Source: an uncultured Clostridia bacterium (lineage in GTDB: Bacteria > Bacillota > Clostridia > Christensenellales > Borkfalkiaceae). Taken from it: 59,670 nucleotides of DNA. The position numbers were made by a program, and so were the translations under genes. The stretch lies in the NCBI GenBank assembly GCA_947626685.1, contig CANQTD010000007.1, forward strand, positions 1 to 59,670, read 5' to 3'. Shown here piece after piece: positions 43,501 to 50,170 of this stretch (position 1 is the first letter of the stretch; each line of letters begins with the position of its first letter). The notes below the pieces were generated by a model, which was not told the DNA's origin, did no database searches, and was given only the letters and a program-made list of their open reading frames with translations.

Positions 43501-43602
43501 GTCCGCCTCGCTTTGGTAAGATTCGGCGCGGCGCTCCGAAGGCTCATATTCGGCCACCACAGTGGACTCGGTGGATTGCGTGACGAGATTATAATTGTTC
43601 AT
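40501..43602 (-). CDS. hsdR: type I restriction enzyme, R (motor/nuclease) subunit
   Basis: A 1033-residue subunit that translocates and cuts DNA lacking the host methylation mark. The N-terminal PD-(D/E)xK nuclease is visible as YDVTVLVN (Asp151) and VHIELKRRG (Glu165, Lys167). The SF2 motor has WHTTGSGKTLTSFKTA (Walker A at about 324-328), DECHRS (about 422-427), FGFTGTPIF, and a later ATIYSFAPNEEEE and VNMFLTGFDATTLNTLWVDK. The C-terminal helical domain for HsdM/HsdS contact is present, and the length is typical, so it appears intact. Its ATG at 43602 overlaps the SIR2 gene's TGA. It is the last gene of the five-gene operon. Confidence 0.95.
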   Translation of the reverse strand: MNNYNLVTQSTESTVVAEYEPSERRAESYQSEADLEREFLRLLGDMGYEYLNIHSEEELIPNLRKQLELLNNYEFTDSEWEQFFKNCIAGANDDIEKKTRRIQEDFVQILRRDNGETKNILLIDKKNIHNNRLQVIHQYTETRGVRENRYDVTVLVNGLPLVHIELKRRGVAIREAFNQINRYSRDSFWASNGLFDYVQIFVISNGTNTKYYSNTTRYNHIKEVENAQRKGKTSNSFEFTSFWADAKNKIIPDLVDFTKTFFAKHTLLNILTRFCVFTSENMLLVMRPYQIVATEKILERLQIAKNYKLYGSVKAGGYIWHTTGSGKTLTSFKTAQLASRLDYIDKVLFVVDRKDLDYQTMKEYDRFEKGAANSNTSTAILKRQLEDSSAKIIITTIQKLSTFIKKNAGHPVSDKHVVLIFDECHRSQFGDMHLAITKFFKKYYLFGFTGTPIFSVNALSSGNPALRTTEQAFGMKLHTYTIVDAINDKNVLPFRVDYISTMKEGEDIVDEDVWDIDRERALMSPKRISDVVTYILDHFAQKTEQNEKSYAFRQLVNIEEVARAKSGSDAQELRNKVQLKGFNSIFAVSSVEAAKLYYLEFQRQMIEHPEKALKIATIYSFAPNEEEENGLLGEENSDDTNGLDASSRDFLEQAIKEYNAYFGTNYDTSSEKFPNYYKDVSLRMKNKEIDILIVVNMFLTGFDATTLNTLWVDKNLKMHGLIQAYSRTNRILNTIKTFGNIVCFRNLQKHTDDAISLFGDREAGGVVLMRGYKDYLNGYTDDKGEYHKGYTDLVGELQGDFPLSEERITGEERQKRFIRLFGAFLRMRNLLTCYDDFKEEDFLPERDLQDYCGRYQDLRDEWKAKSARGEKEDISDDIVFEIELIKQIEINIDYILLLVTKYHDTHCRDKEVLVTIRKAIDASPELRSKKALIENFVAGITEVTDVMNEWHEYVAEEKEKQLSEIIAEENLKEEETRKFIANAFRDGEVRTTGTDIDRIMPPISRFGSGDRTKKKMTVIEKIKAFFERFFGIG

Positions 43603-44966
43603 TTTACGCTCCCTCCATTCGCCCATGTGGCGAGCGCTGCTTTCAAGGCTCTTTTCGTATCGAACCAAATACATTCGACCCCTATCCGCATAAAATGCTT
43701 ATGTACGGTGAATTGGTCTTTTTTCGATAGCCCGTCTGCAAACATCAAAGCAAAATGTGTTTTTGCCTTGACCTTCGTGTTTTCCAAAATCCGCCTCAAA
43801 TTCGGGTCCGTTAAACTACATCCAACAAATAAATACGTATTATTTCGGTAAAGATATTGCTGTAACACCATCGCCCAAGACAGCGGATCGTTATAAAGTT
43901 TGTGATACTCCGATTCGCCGAATACAATATGCTTTCTATATTGCGGATAGTTTACTTTTGGGGCACTCGCGGGCAAAAATCCGTGCGGATGATAAACGCA
44001 TAACGTATCATCAGGCAAGTCTTCTTCTTTATATAATGTCTTGAATGACACGCCTTCTGCCATCAACAACTGCTCGAGAAAGTCGTCATAATTATAGGTA
44101 ATGATATTGAATCTTGGATTTTGGCACAATCGGGAAGCCAACTGCGCGATATAATGCAAAGAAGTTTTAGGACGTGAACGAGGTACTTTCCTGACCCCGT
44201 ATAGTCCCTTGAAGAGACTATCCATAAAATTTTGTAAATTGTCCTGCGCAAATTGTCCGTTTATGATGCTCGTTCCCCCAATTTTCTCCTGAACGTCAGA
44301 AATACTGTCGATTCTTCCCGATTGCCATATTTCTTTATAAAAATCTTTAATCAATTTGTCCCAACTCTTTGCTCCATGTTCTATCGAGACACCCGCGCCA
44401 AGAGACAACGAAATATTTCCTTCCTCTATCTTGCAATTCAGTAATTTTTTGTTGATTTGATTTTTCCGTTCCAAATCGGGCAGGTTGCCTTCCTGTTCCA
44501 ACTCTTCAGGTGTTCGCTGTGTGTATGCGTAGAAATCGGTGGGATATTGCTTTTCCCATTTTGCAATCGTCTCCCAGCCCCAAACAACGACGCGTTCGCC
44601 TCTTATTTTTCCTCGCGCGCTCTTTTCTTCAGTCGAAATAATATACAAGCTGATGCATTTCGCATTCTCAATTAAGGGCTTATAGGTTATATTCCTCGGA
44701 TTGTACTTGACTTCGATGATGACGGGCATGTAAAAATCATCGAAGCCATCTGGGGCGAAACCGTCATATGGAAATTTTGAAGCGTTAATGCCCCCCTCCT
44801 CAAGAGGAATATTTCGGAGGTCTTTGTTATAGAACATAGGGCGGCTATCCGCAAAATCGAAGGCACCTGCGAAAAAACGCCTCGATTGATTCACGCATTT
44901 TTGCCTAATCACCGAAAGCACAAATTCTTCAAAACGCATTCCTTCATTGATTTTAGGATATATCAT
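43599..44966 (-). CDS. PD-(D/E)xK nuclease-SIR2 fusion, putative defence effector
   Basis: A 455-residue protein. Residues about 1-150 look like an Mrr-type restriction-endonuclease fold: PDGFDDFYMPVIIEVKYN gives PD at 72-73 and ExK at 85-87, with a following WGWETIAKW as in Mrr relatives. Residues about 180-420 are a SIR2-type NAD-binding domain: SLGAGVSIEHG (190-197), IITYNYDDFLEQLL with Asn292 and Asp294, VYHPHGF with a candidate catalytic histidine at about 326-328, and LFVGCSLTDPNLRRIL. SIR2 domains of this kind in phage defence hydrolyse NAD and kill the infected cell. It starts 37 bases after hsdS and overlaps hsdR by ATGA, so it is expressed with the restriction enzyme. The A+T-rich codon use matches hsdS. 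Confidence 0.85.
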   Translation of the reverse strand: MIYPKINEGMRFEEFVLSVIRQKCVNQSRRFFAGAFDFADSRPMFYNKDLRNIPLEEGGINASKFPYDGFAPDGFDDFYMPVIIEVKYNPRNITYKPLIENAKCISLYIISTEEKSARGKIRGERVVVWGWETIAKWEKQYPTDFYAYTQRTPEELEQEGNLPDLERKNQINKKLLNCKIEEGNISLSLGAGVSIEHGAKSWDKLIKDFYKEIWQSGRIDSISDVQEKIGGTSIINGQFAQDNLQNFMDSLFKGLYGVRKVPRSRPKTSLHYIAQLASRLCQNPRFNIITYNYDDFLEQLLMAEGVSFKTLYKEEDLPDDTLCVYHPHGFLPASAPKVNYPQYRKHIVFGESEYHKLYNDPLSWAMVLQQYLYRNNTYLFVGCSLTDPNLRRILENTKVKAKTHFALMFADGLSKKDQFTVHKHFMRIGVECIWFDTKRALKAALATWANGGSVK

Positions 44967-45003
44967 ACATCACTCCTTTGCTTCGTTTGTAAAATAATTT
45001 AGC

Positions 45004-46182
45004 TTATTCCTTTTGGAACGTCAACAACTTGTCCCGATAGTATTCGTACTGTTTTTGTCTTGCTTCGATTTCGGCGGGGAGACCTTCCGAAAGATCATTG
45101 CAGAGTTTATCGAACTTGTCGAGCGTCTCCACGACCTTTTCCTGCACTCCGAGCGGCGAAACGGGGACGAGGATTCTGCTTACTGCATTTACATTAAATT
45201 GTTGTTGCCCGCCTTTCGATACATATCGATTCGCCTGTTCCCAATACAAACTTGATTTTGAAAAATGCCAATAGTAACGATTGAGAATCTTTGTATTATC
45301 CAGTGTAATTTTAATTAAGAAAGAGGCATAAACTGCAGGGGCTTCACCTAGATAATATAGCGTTTTTCCATATGTTGCGCCTGTACGCGCCAAGAGCAGA
45401 TCCCCTTTCGACAGCAGATACTTCTTGCATTCTCCATTATAATCGACAAATTTAGCATCGTTTGGATTCAAACAACCGTTATCATTTATATCCGTAATCC
45501 TTATGAATCTCAATTCTCCACTATCTTTTGCAGTAGCAGTAAATCCATATGTAAAAGTGGCAAGGTCTGCCAATGGAATTAGCTCATACCCCACGTTCAA
45601 TTTATCGAACGAAAGAAGTTTATCTCTATAATATTCGTACTGCTTGCAGCGAGCTGCAAGCTCTGCTGCAAGCTCTGCTGCAAGCTCTGCTGATAACAAT
45701 GTGAAATCGTCCAAAATACGGACAATTTCACATTGTACCGCCAAAGGCGGCAACGGAATTTGAAGGTGAGAAAACTTATCTATCCAATGCCGAGCATGCC
45801 CCGTCGGAGAATAATGAAGATGTTGCATGGCATAGAAAACATATCTAAATGTGATATTCGGTAAATGTTTGGGCGTAAGGATTTTTAAGGCAGACGATTT
45901 TACTTTGAATGAAAAATCCACCCAATGAAAAGATGTTGTGAAGTCATCGAAAATAATAACCGGGCATTCTTTGCTTGCAAAATAAATGCCATCCTTCTCG
46001 TTTGTATAGCCCAAAATAAAACTCTGACCCGCGGTTAAAACCGGTACCGAATAGTCGTTGCTATAATTTGTACTAGTTACTATGTATTTGCCAGGTTGAG
46101 TATAATCAAGCAATTCTCCCAACTCAACATGGTCCACCCCATTCGGGCAAAATTCTTTGAGCAATTCATCCAATTTTGTCAT
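45004..46182 (-). CDS. hsdS: type I restriction enzyme, S (specificity) subunit
   Basis: A 392-residue DNA-recognition subunit with two target-recognition domains (residues about 15-150 and 200-330), each followed by a conserved coiled-coil spacer. The two spacers carry the same segment KQYEYYRDKLL (180-190 and near the C-terminus), the half-repeat expected of HsdS. The central spacer contains three consecutive AELA units (about 165-177), encoded by perfect 12-bp repeats. QIPLPPLAVQCEIVRIL and PVSPLGVQEKVVETLDKF are typical ends of the recognition domains. The ATG at 46182 overlaps the preceding stop and has ATGGAGAAATACAG upstream. Low G+C. The recognised sequence cannot be predicted from sequence alone. 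Confidence 0.94.
   Translation of the reverse strand: MTKLDELLKEFCPNGVDHVELGELLDYTQPGKYIVTSTNYSNDYSVPVLTAGQSFILGYTNEKDGIYFASKECPVIIFDDFTTSFHWVDFSFKVKSSALKILTPKHLPNITFRYVFYAMQHLHYSPTGHARHWIDKFSHLQIPLPPLAVQCEIVRILDDFTLLSAELAAELAAELAARCKQYEYYRDKLLSFDKLNVGYELIPLADLATFTYGFTATAKDSGELRFIRITDINDNGCLNPNDAKFVDYNGECKKYLLSKGDLLLARTGATYGKTLYYLGEAPAVYASFLIKITLDNTKILNRYYWHFSKSSLYWEQANRYVSKGGQQQFNVNAVSRILVPVSPLGVQEKVVETLDKFDKLCNDLSEGLPAEIEARQKQYEYYRDKLLTFQKE
45654..45689 (-). repeat. three 12-bp tandem repeats in the hsdS central spacer
   Basis: The unit ctgcaagctctg (plus strand) occurs three times without mismatch. On the coding strand it adds four residues per copy (AELA frame). EcoR124-type enzymes carry TAEL repeats at the same place, and gain or loss of one copy changes the spacing of the recognition site. 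Confidence 0.93.
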
Positions 46183-47084
46183 CTGTATTTCTCCATTATT
46201 TGCGTTAGTTTTTCCCATTGTTCATCGTCTTGAAATCTCTCGGGATGGGGTATTTCAAAAGCATCCAAAAAACCTAAACTCTGCAACTCTTCTATCATTT
46301 CAAAACTTCGCTTGGCGGGTGAAGCCCACATATTTTGATGAAAAAGCAAGTTGGTTTGAATACAAGCATCCTGTCGATTTTGCAATCCTTCATAACTATT
46401 TATTCCATTCTGCAAAATGATTGCTTGCCTTTGTTTTTCTTCTTCGGTCATTTCTCGAATTTCGTCCGTACTTTGGAGTACCTGTTTTTTTAATAATTCA
46501 TCTAAATCATATCCCCACTCTTTGGCAATTCGCCTATCCTCCACTGTAGTGTCTATATCGCGAAAAAGAAATCTTCCTTCCTCGGACAATTGATAGGAGT
46601 GAAAAGTGGCCATAGGATACTTTACTTTATTGATGTCCTCTTCCAATTGTGCATTCACCCGATAAACCAAACGGAAAAGTTCTCTATCATGAGGCACATA
46701 ATCGAGTGTGACTACTTTCGGCAGTTTTTCCGTACAAACTTCACGCACTTCTTGAAGTTGCTTTTTCATACTTTCTGCCATTTCATCGGGCGATGAAAAT
46801 CTTTTCGTTTTATAGTTGTCGTCTTTATGGGCGGAGTTCTTATCGCGCTCATAAAAAATAGTAGCAATGATTTCATTCTTGCAAAGTTCTTTTTTCCCGC
46901 GCGGAAAAGAGTTTTCCAAAACAACACAGCAGTTGATGAAAAACTTCTGCCCCACAGCCGCGATTTTATCATGCACATTGATATGGGCAAGCGGTCTTTG
47001 ATTAGTCTGAATGAAAAGAATCGTATCGATATTTTTCTTGGCTTCAATTAAGTACCGTGCCAATTCCCATTCCGTCATTTTCAA
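46179..47084 (-). CDS. HEPN-like protein embedded in the type I operon
   Basis: A 301-residue soluble protein I do not recognise by name. The first about 120 residues have four predicted helices: [19 protein letters not shown], an [20 protein letters not shown] helix, one running from [18 protein letters not shown], and one at [16 protein letters not shown]. At the end of the third helix is [13 protein letters not shown], with Arg80 and His86 forming the Rx(4-6)H motif of HEPN ribonucleases, at the position expected in that fold. The C-terminal half is mixed and ends with [18 protein letters not shown]. Both ends overlap neighbours by ATGA (hsdM upstream, hsdS downstream), so it is an integral operon gene. 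The HEPN assignment is an inference from motif and helix order. Confidence 0.65.
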   Translation of the reverse strand: MKMTEWELARYLIEAKKNIDTILFIQTNQRPLAHINVHDKIAAVGQKFFINCCVVLENSFPRGKKELCKNEIIATIFYERDKNSAHKDDNYKTKRFSSPDEMAESMKKQLQEVREVCTEKLPKVVTLDYVPHDRELFRLVYRVNAQLEEDINKVKYPMATFHSYQLSEEGRFLFRDIDTTVEDRRIAKEWGYDLDELLKKQVLQSTDEIREMTEEEKQRQAIILQNGINSYEGLQNRQDACIQTNLLFHQNMWASPAKRSFEMIEELQSLGFLDAFEIPHPERFQDDEQWEKLTQIMEKYR

Positions 47085-48655
47085 TTCTCAATTTCCGCGA
47101 TGATTTTCTCAATTTCTTTGCGCAATATGTCCTCGCGGGCGACGATCTCGGCGATCTCCGCGTTGAGCTTTTGAATATCCACCTTCTCGCGGGTGTCCTT
47201 CTGCTCCACATAGGTCGAAACGGAGAGATTGTAATTATGCTCCTCGTCGCCGATTACGCTGTTCGGAATCCGTTTTGCGAAATGCTCCCTATCTTCCCGC
47301 GCCTTGAACGCCTCTAAAATCGTCTCGATATTCTCATCGGTGAGTTTGTTGTTGTTTGTCACCTTAACGAACTCATTCGAAGCATCGATGAAAAGCACGG
47401 AACTATCCTTTTTGCTCTTCTTCAAGACCATGATGCACGTTGAAATGCTCGCCCCGAAGAAGAGGTTTGCGGGGAGCTGGATAATACAGTCGATGAAGTT
47501 GTTATCGATGAGGTATTTGCGAATTTTCTGCTCCGCGCCGCCGCGATACATGATGCCCGGGAAGCAAACGATTGCCGCCGTGCCGTTCGCCGCAAGCCAA
47601 GAGAGCGAGTGCATGATAAAGGCGAAGTCTGCCTTCGACTTGGGCGCAAGAATGCCCGCAGGAGAATAGCGGCTGTCGTTGATGAGGAGAGGATCGCCAT
47701 CCCCCGCCCAAGGAATGGAATAGGGCGGATTGGAAACGATCACCTCAAAGGGTTCGTCGTCCCAATGGGCGGGCTCGGTGAGCGTGTCGCCGTGGGCAAT
47801 GTCGAACTTGTCGGGCTCGATGTCGTGCAAGAACATATTGATGCGGCAGAGGTTGTAGGTGGTGATGTTGATCTCCTGCCCGAAAAAGCCTTGACGGATG
47901 TTTTCCCTGCCTAAGATCTTCGCCGCTTTCAAAAGGAGCGAACCCGAACCGCAGGCAGGGTCATACACCTTGTTGACCTCGGTCTTTCCCACCGTTGCAA
48001 GTTTGGTGAGAAGCTCGGAGACCTCCTGCGGTGTGAAGAACTCGCCGCCCTTCTTGCCCGCGTTGGAGGCATACATACTCATGAGATATTCATAGGCGTC
48101 GCCGAACGCGTCGATCGTGCTATCCTGATACTTGCCGAGTTTCATCTCCGCGACCGTGTCGAGGAGCTTTACGAGCTTTTCGTTGCGCTTTGCGACCGTC
48201 GCCCCGAGTTTGTTGGAGTTGACGTCGAAGTCGTCGAACAAGCCTTTGAAATCGTCCTCGCTTGCGCTCCCCTGCGCAGAAGTTTCAATATGATTAAATA
48301 CGCGCTCGAGCGTTTCGTTCAGGTTTTCGTCCCGTGCGGCGCGCCTCCTTACATTGCAGAACAACTCGGACGGAAGGATGAAAAAGCCCTTTTCCTCCAC
48401 CAATCCCTCGCGGGCGGGTTCCGCTTTTTCATCGGACAGCTTCGCGTAGTCAAAATCGGGATCTCCTGCGGCATGCTCCCCTTTGTTGATATATTCCGTG
48501 ATATTTTCGGAAATGTAGCGGTAGAACATGGTGCCGAGAACGTATTGTTTGAAGTCCCACGCGTCCACGCCGCCTGCATGAACGAGGTCGGTCGCCGCGT
48601 TCCAGATCATCTTGTGCAGTTCCGCCCGCTCCTGCTCTTTTCTTGTATCAGCCAT
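47081..48655 (-). CDS. hsdM: type I restriction enzyme, M (methyltransferase) subunit
   Basis: A 524-residue N6-adenine DNA methyltransferase. The N-terminal helical HsdM domain ([29 protein letters not shown]) is followed by the catalytic domain with [13 protein letters not shown], the SAM motif [10 protein letters not shown] (232-241) and the catalytic NPPY (309-312). AGGAGGAATTT precedes the ATG at 48655. It is first in the operon; methylating host DNA first protects the cell. The C-terminal coiled coil ([19 protein letters not shown]) would contact HsdS. It appears intact, and codon use is closer to host average than for hsdS or the SIR2 gene. Confidence 0.96.
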   Translation of the reverse strand: MADTRKEQERAELHKMIWNAATDLVHAGGVDAWDFKQYVLGTMFYRYISENITEYINKGEHAAGDPDFDYAKLSDEKAEPAREGLVEEKGFFILPSELFCNVRRRAARDENLNETLERVFNHIETSAQGSASEDDFKGLFDDFDVNSNKLGATVAKRNEKLVKLLDTVAEMKLGKYQDSTIDAFGDAYEYLMSMYASNAGKKGGEFFTPQEVSELLTKLATVGKTEVNKVYDPACGSGSLLLKAAKILGRENIRQGFFGQEINITTYNLCRINMFLHDIEPDKFDIAHGDTLTEPAHWDDEPFEVIVSNPPYSIPWAGDGDPLLINDSRYSPAGILAPKSKADFAFIMHSLSWLAANGTAAIVCFPGIMYRGGAEQKIRKYLIDNNFIDCIIQLPANLFFGASISTCIMVLKKSKKDSSVLFIDASNEFVKVTNNNKLTDENIETILEAFKAREDREHFAKRIPNSVIGDEEHNYNLSVSTYVEQKDTREKVDIQKLNAEIAEIVAREDILRKEIEKIIAEIEN

Positions 48656-48676
48656 AAATTCCTCCTGTTGCAATCT

Positions 48677-48710
48677 ATTATAACATATCAAATATGACAA
48701 TGGTAGTCAT
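48677..48710 (-). promoter_or_regulatory. hsdM promoter region with short palindrome
   Basis: A -10 hexamer TATAAT is at 48677-48682 (minus strand), 22 bases upstream of the hsdM ATG, but no good -35 at 17 bases. Instead the palindrome ATGAC...GTCAT (48694-48710) occupies the -35 region, suggesting activation or repression there. Confidence 0.5.
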
Positions 48711-48732
48711 GTTTGAAAAAAATTTTGCCGAC

Positions 48733-49992
48733 TCATAAATACCACACGGGAATTTGTACAATATTCTCGCGCAAAACCCCGGGTTGCGGGCACAAACAGA
48801 GAATCGCGCCCGCGCCACGCTTCTTGTTTTCTATTTTGTCGAGCACGGTGAACGCCGCGGTTTCATCGGAAGTTACCTTTGCTCCTTGCTTGATTTCAAT
48901 GGGATAGAGTACGCCGTTCTCCTCAATGATAAGGTCGATTTCGCTCTCCGCGTCCACTTCCTTGCCGTCTTTCAGTACTTTCTTTTTATCTTTTCCACGA
49001 TAGTAGGAGACGCAGTAGCGGTAGTCAATGCCGCTGTTCGAGTACGCTTTCAAAATTTCGGAGACGACGAACGTTTCAAAGAACGCGCCGCTCATCGCAC
49101 CCACGGCAAGTGTTTCGGGTGTGAGCCAGCGGGTGAGGTATGCGGCAAGTCCCGTATCTCTGAAATAGAGTTTGGGCGTCTTGATCGCACGTTTCAGCAC
49201 CGACGAAGTGTACGGTTCAAGCAAATAGATGATGCCCGACGCTTCCAAAATGGAGATCCAATTTTTGACCGTTCCTTGATCCTTGCCGATTTCGTCTGCT
49301 ATATTGGAATAGTTGAGCATCTGCCCCGTGCGCGCGGCAACGGCGACCATAAACTTGCGGAAGTCGTCCAAATTCTGCACAGCGGAGAGGCTTCTCACGT
49401 CCCGCTCCAAATAGGTCTTTACATAACTTGCGTAGAACGTTCCCCAATCGACGTCACGGTTTTGAAGTTCGGGGTAGCTCCCGCGGTGAATGATTTCCCA
49501 AATGTTCTTCGGCGGCTTTGCCGTCTTGCCGCGTTCTCTCACATATTCCATTGTAGGAAGGAATGGCTTGTTGAAGCTATCGCCCATGATCTCACGCAGA
49601 GAGAGTCCGCAAAGTTCTATAATGCCGACTCTGCCCGAGAGCGACTCGGAGACGTTCTTCATGAGCTCAAATGGTTGCGAACCCGAAAGGCAGAAAAGCC
49701 CGCGCTCGTCCGCTTCATCGCATTTGATCTTGATATAGCGGAAAAGATCACACGCTCGCTGCACTTCATCATAAATCACGGGCGGGTCGTTGAGCATGAG
49801 AAAAGTTTCGGGATTTTCCCGCGCCTGTTCCTCGATGAAGGGGTCGTCGAAGGAGACGTACTTTTTATCGGGAAACAGCTTTTTGAGCATGGTCGATTTG
49901 CCCGTCTGCCGCGCTCCCGTCACCAAGATACATTTGAAAGTGCCGTCGCTCTTTTGTACGATTTCCTCAATGCTTCGACGAATATATTTCAT
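48733..49992 (-). CDS. AAA-type ATPase with DUF4143 domain
   Basis: A 419-residue protein of the large AAA_14/DUF4143 family. The P-loop is VTGARQTGKST (about 24-34), followed by VSFDDP, the Walker B-like VIYDEVQRA, LSGSQPF (sensor) and GRVGIIELCGLSLRE. From about residue 200 the DUF4143 part has a winged-helix stretch and a PD-(D/E)xK-like end: ESEIDLIIEENGVLYPIEIKQG, with D and ExK spacing of a nuclease fold. Family members are common, often transferred, and of unsettled function. TTGGAGTTGGT precedes the ATG at 49992. It has its own promoter with an overlapping palindrome and lies in the same direction as hsdM, 77 bases upstream of that gene's start. Confidence 0.88.
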   Translation of the reverse strand: MKYIRRSIEEIVQKSDGTFKCILVTGARQTGKSTMLKKLFPDKKYVSFDDPFIEEQARENPETFLMLNDPPVIYDEVQRACDLFRYIKIKCDEADERGLFCLSGSQPFELMKNVSESLSGRVGIIELCGLSLREIMGDSFNKPFLPTMEYVRERGKTAKPPKNIWEIIHRGSYPELQNRDVDWGTFYASYVKTYLERDVRSLSAVQNLDDFRKFMVAVAARTGQMLNYSNIADEIGKDQGTVKNWISILEASGIIYLLEPYTSSVLKRAIKTPKLYFRDTGLAAYLTRWLTPETLAVGAMSGAFFETFVVSEILKAYSNSGIDYRYCVSYYRGKDKKKVLKDGKEVDAESEIDLIIEENGVLYPIEIKQGAKVTSDETAAFTVLDKIENKKRGAGAILCLCPQPGVLRENIVQIPVWYL

Positions 49993-50009
49993 ACCAACTC
50001 CAAGAAAGA

Positions 50010-50050
50010 AATATGACTAATCTCGAATTTGTTTCGAGATTAGTCATATT
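50010..50050. promoter_or_regulatory. perfect 18-bp palindrome over the ATPase gene's transcription start
   Basis: AATATGACTAATCTCGAA is followed by five bases and then its exact complement. The right arm overlaps the -10 hexamer of the ATPase promoter, and the rest lies in the leader, so it could be a repressor operator, an RNA hairpin or both. Confidence 0.85.
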
Positions 50051-50076
50051 GTACACCATTGCGAGCACTTTGTCAA
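50048..50076 (-). promoter_or_regulatory. ATPase gene promoter
   Basis: Minus strand TTGACA, 17 bases, TACAAT. Transcription would start at about 50041, inside the palindrome. Confidence 0.85.
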
Positions 50077-50170
50077 TACCTAAATGTGTCGAAATATGAA
50101 CAGCGGCGGGAAATTCGAAAATTTTCCGCTTCGCGCGGCTTTTTCCCGCGGGTGCGCAGGGGGAGGGCGG

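Noticed and set aside
40501..43602. A frameshifted or truncated hsdR
   Set aside because: The reading frame is continuous with nuclease, motor and C-terminal parts in order.
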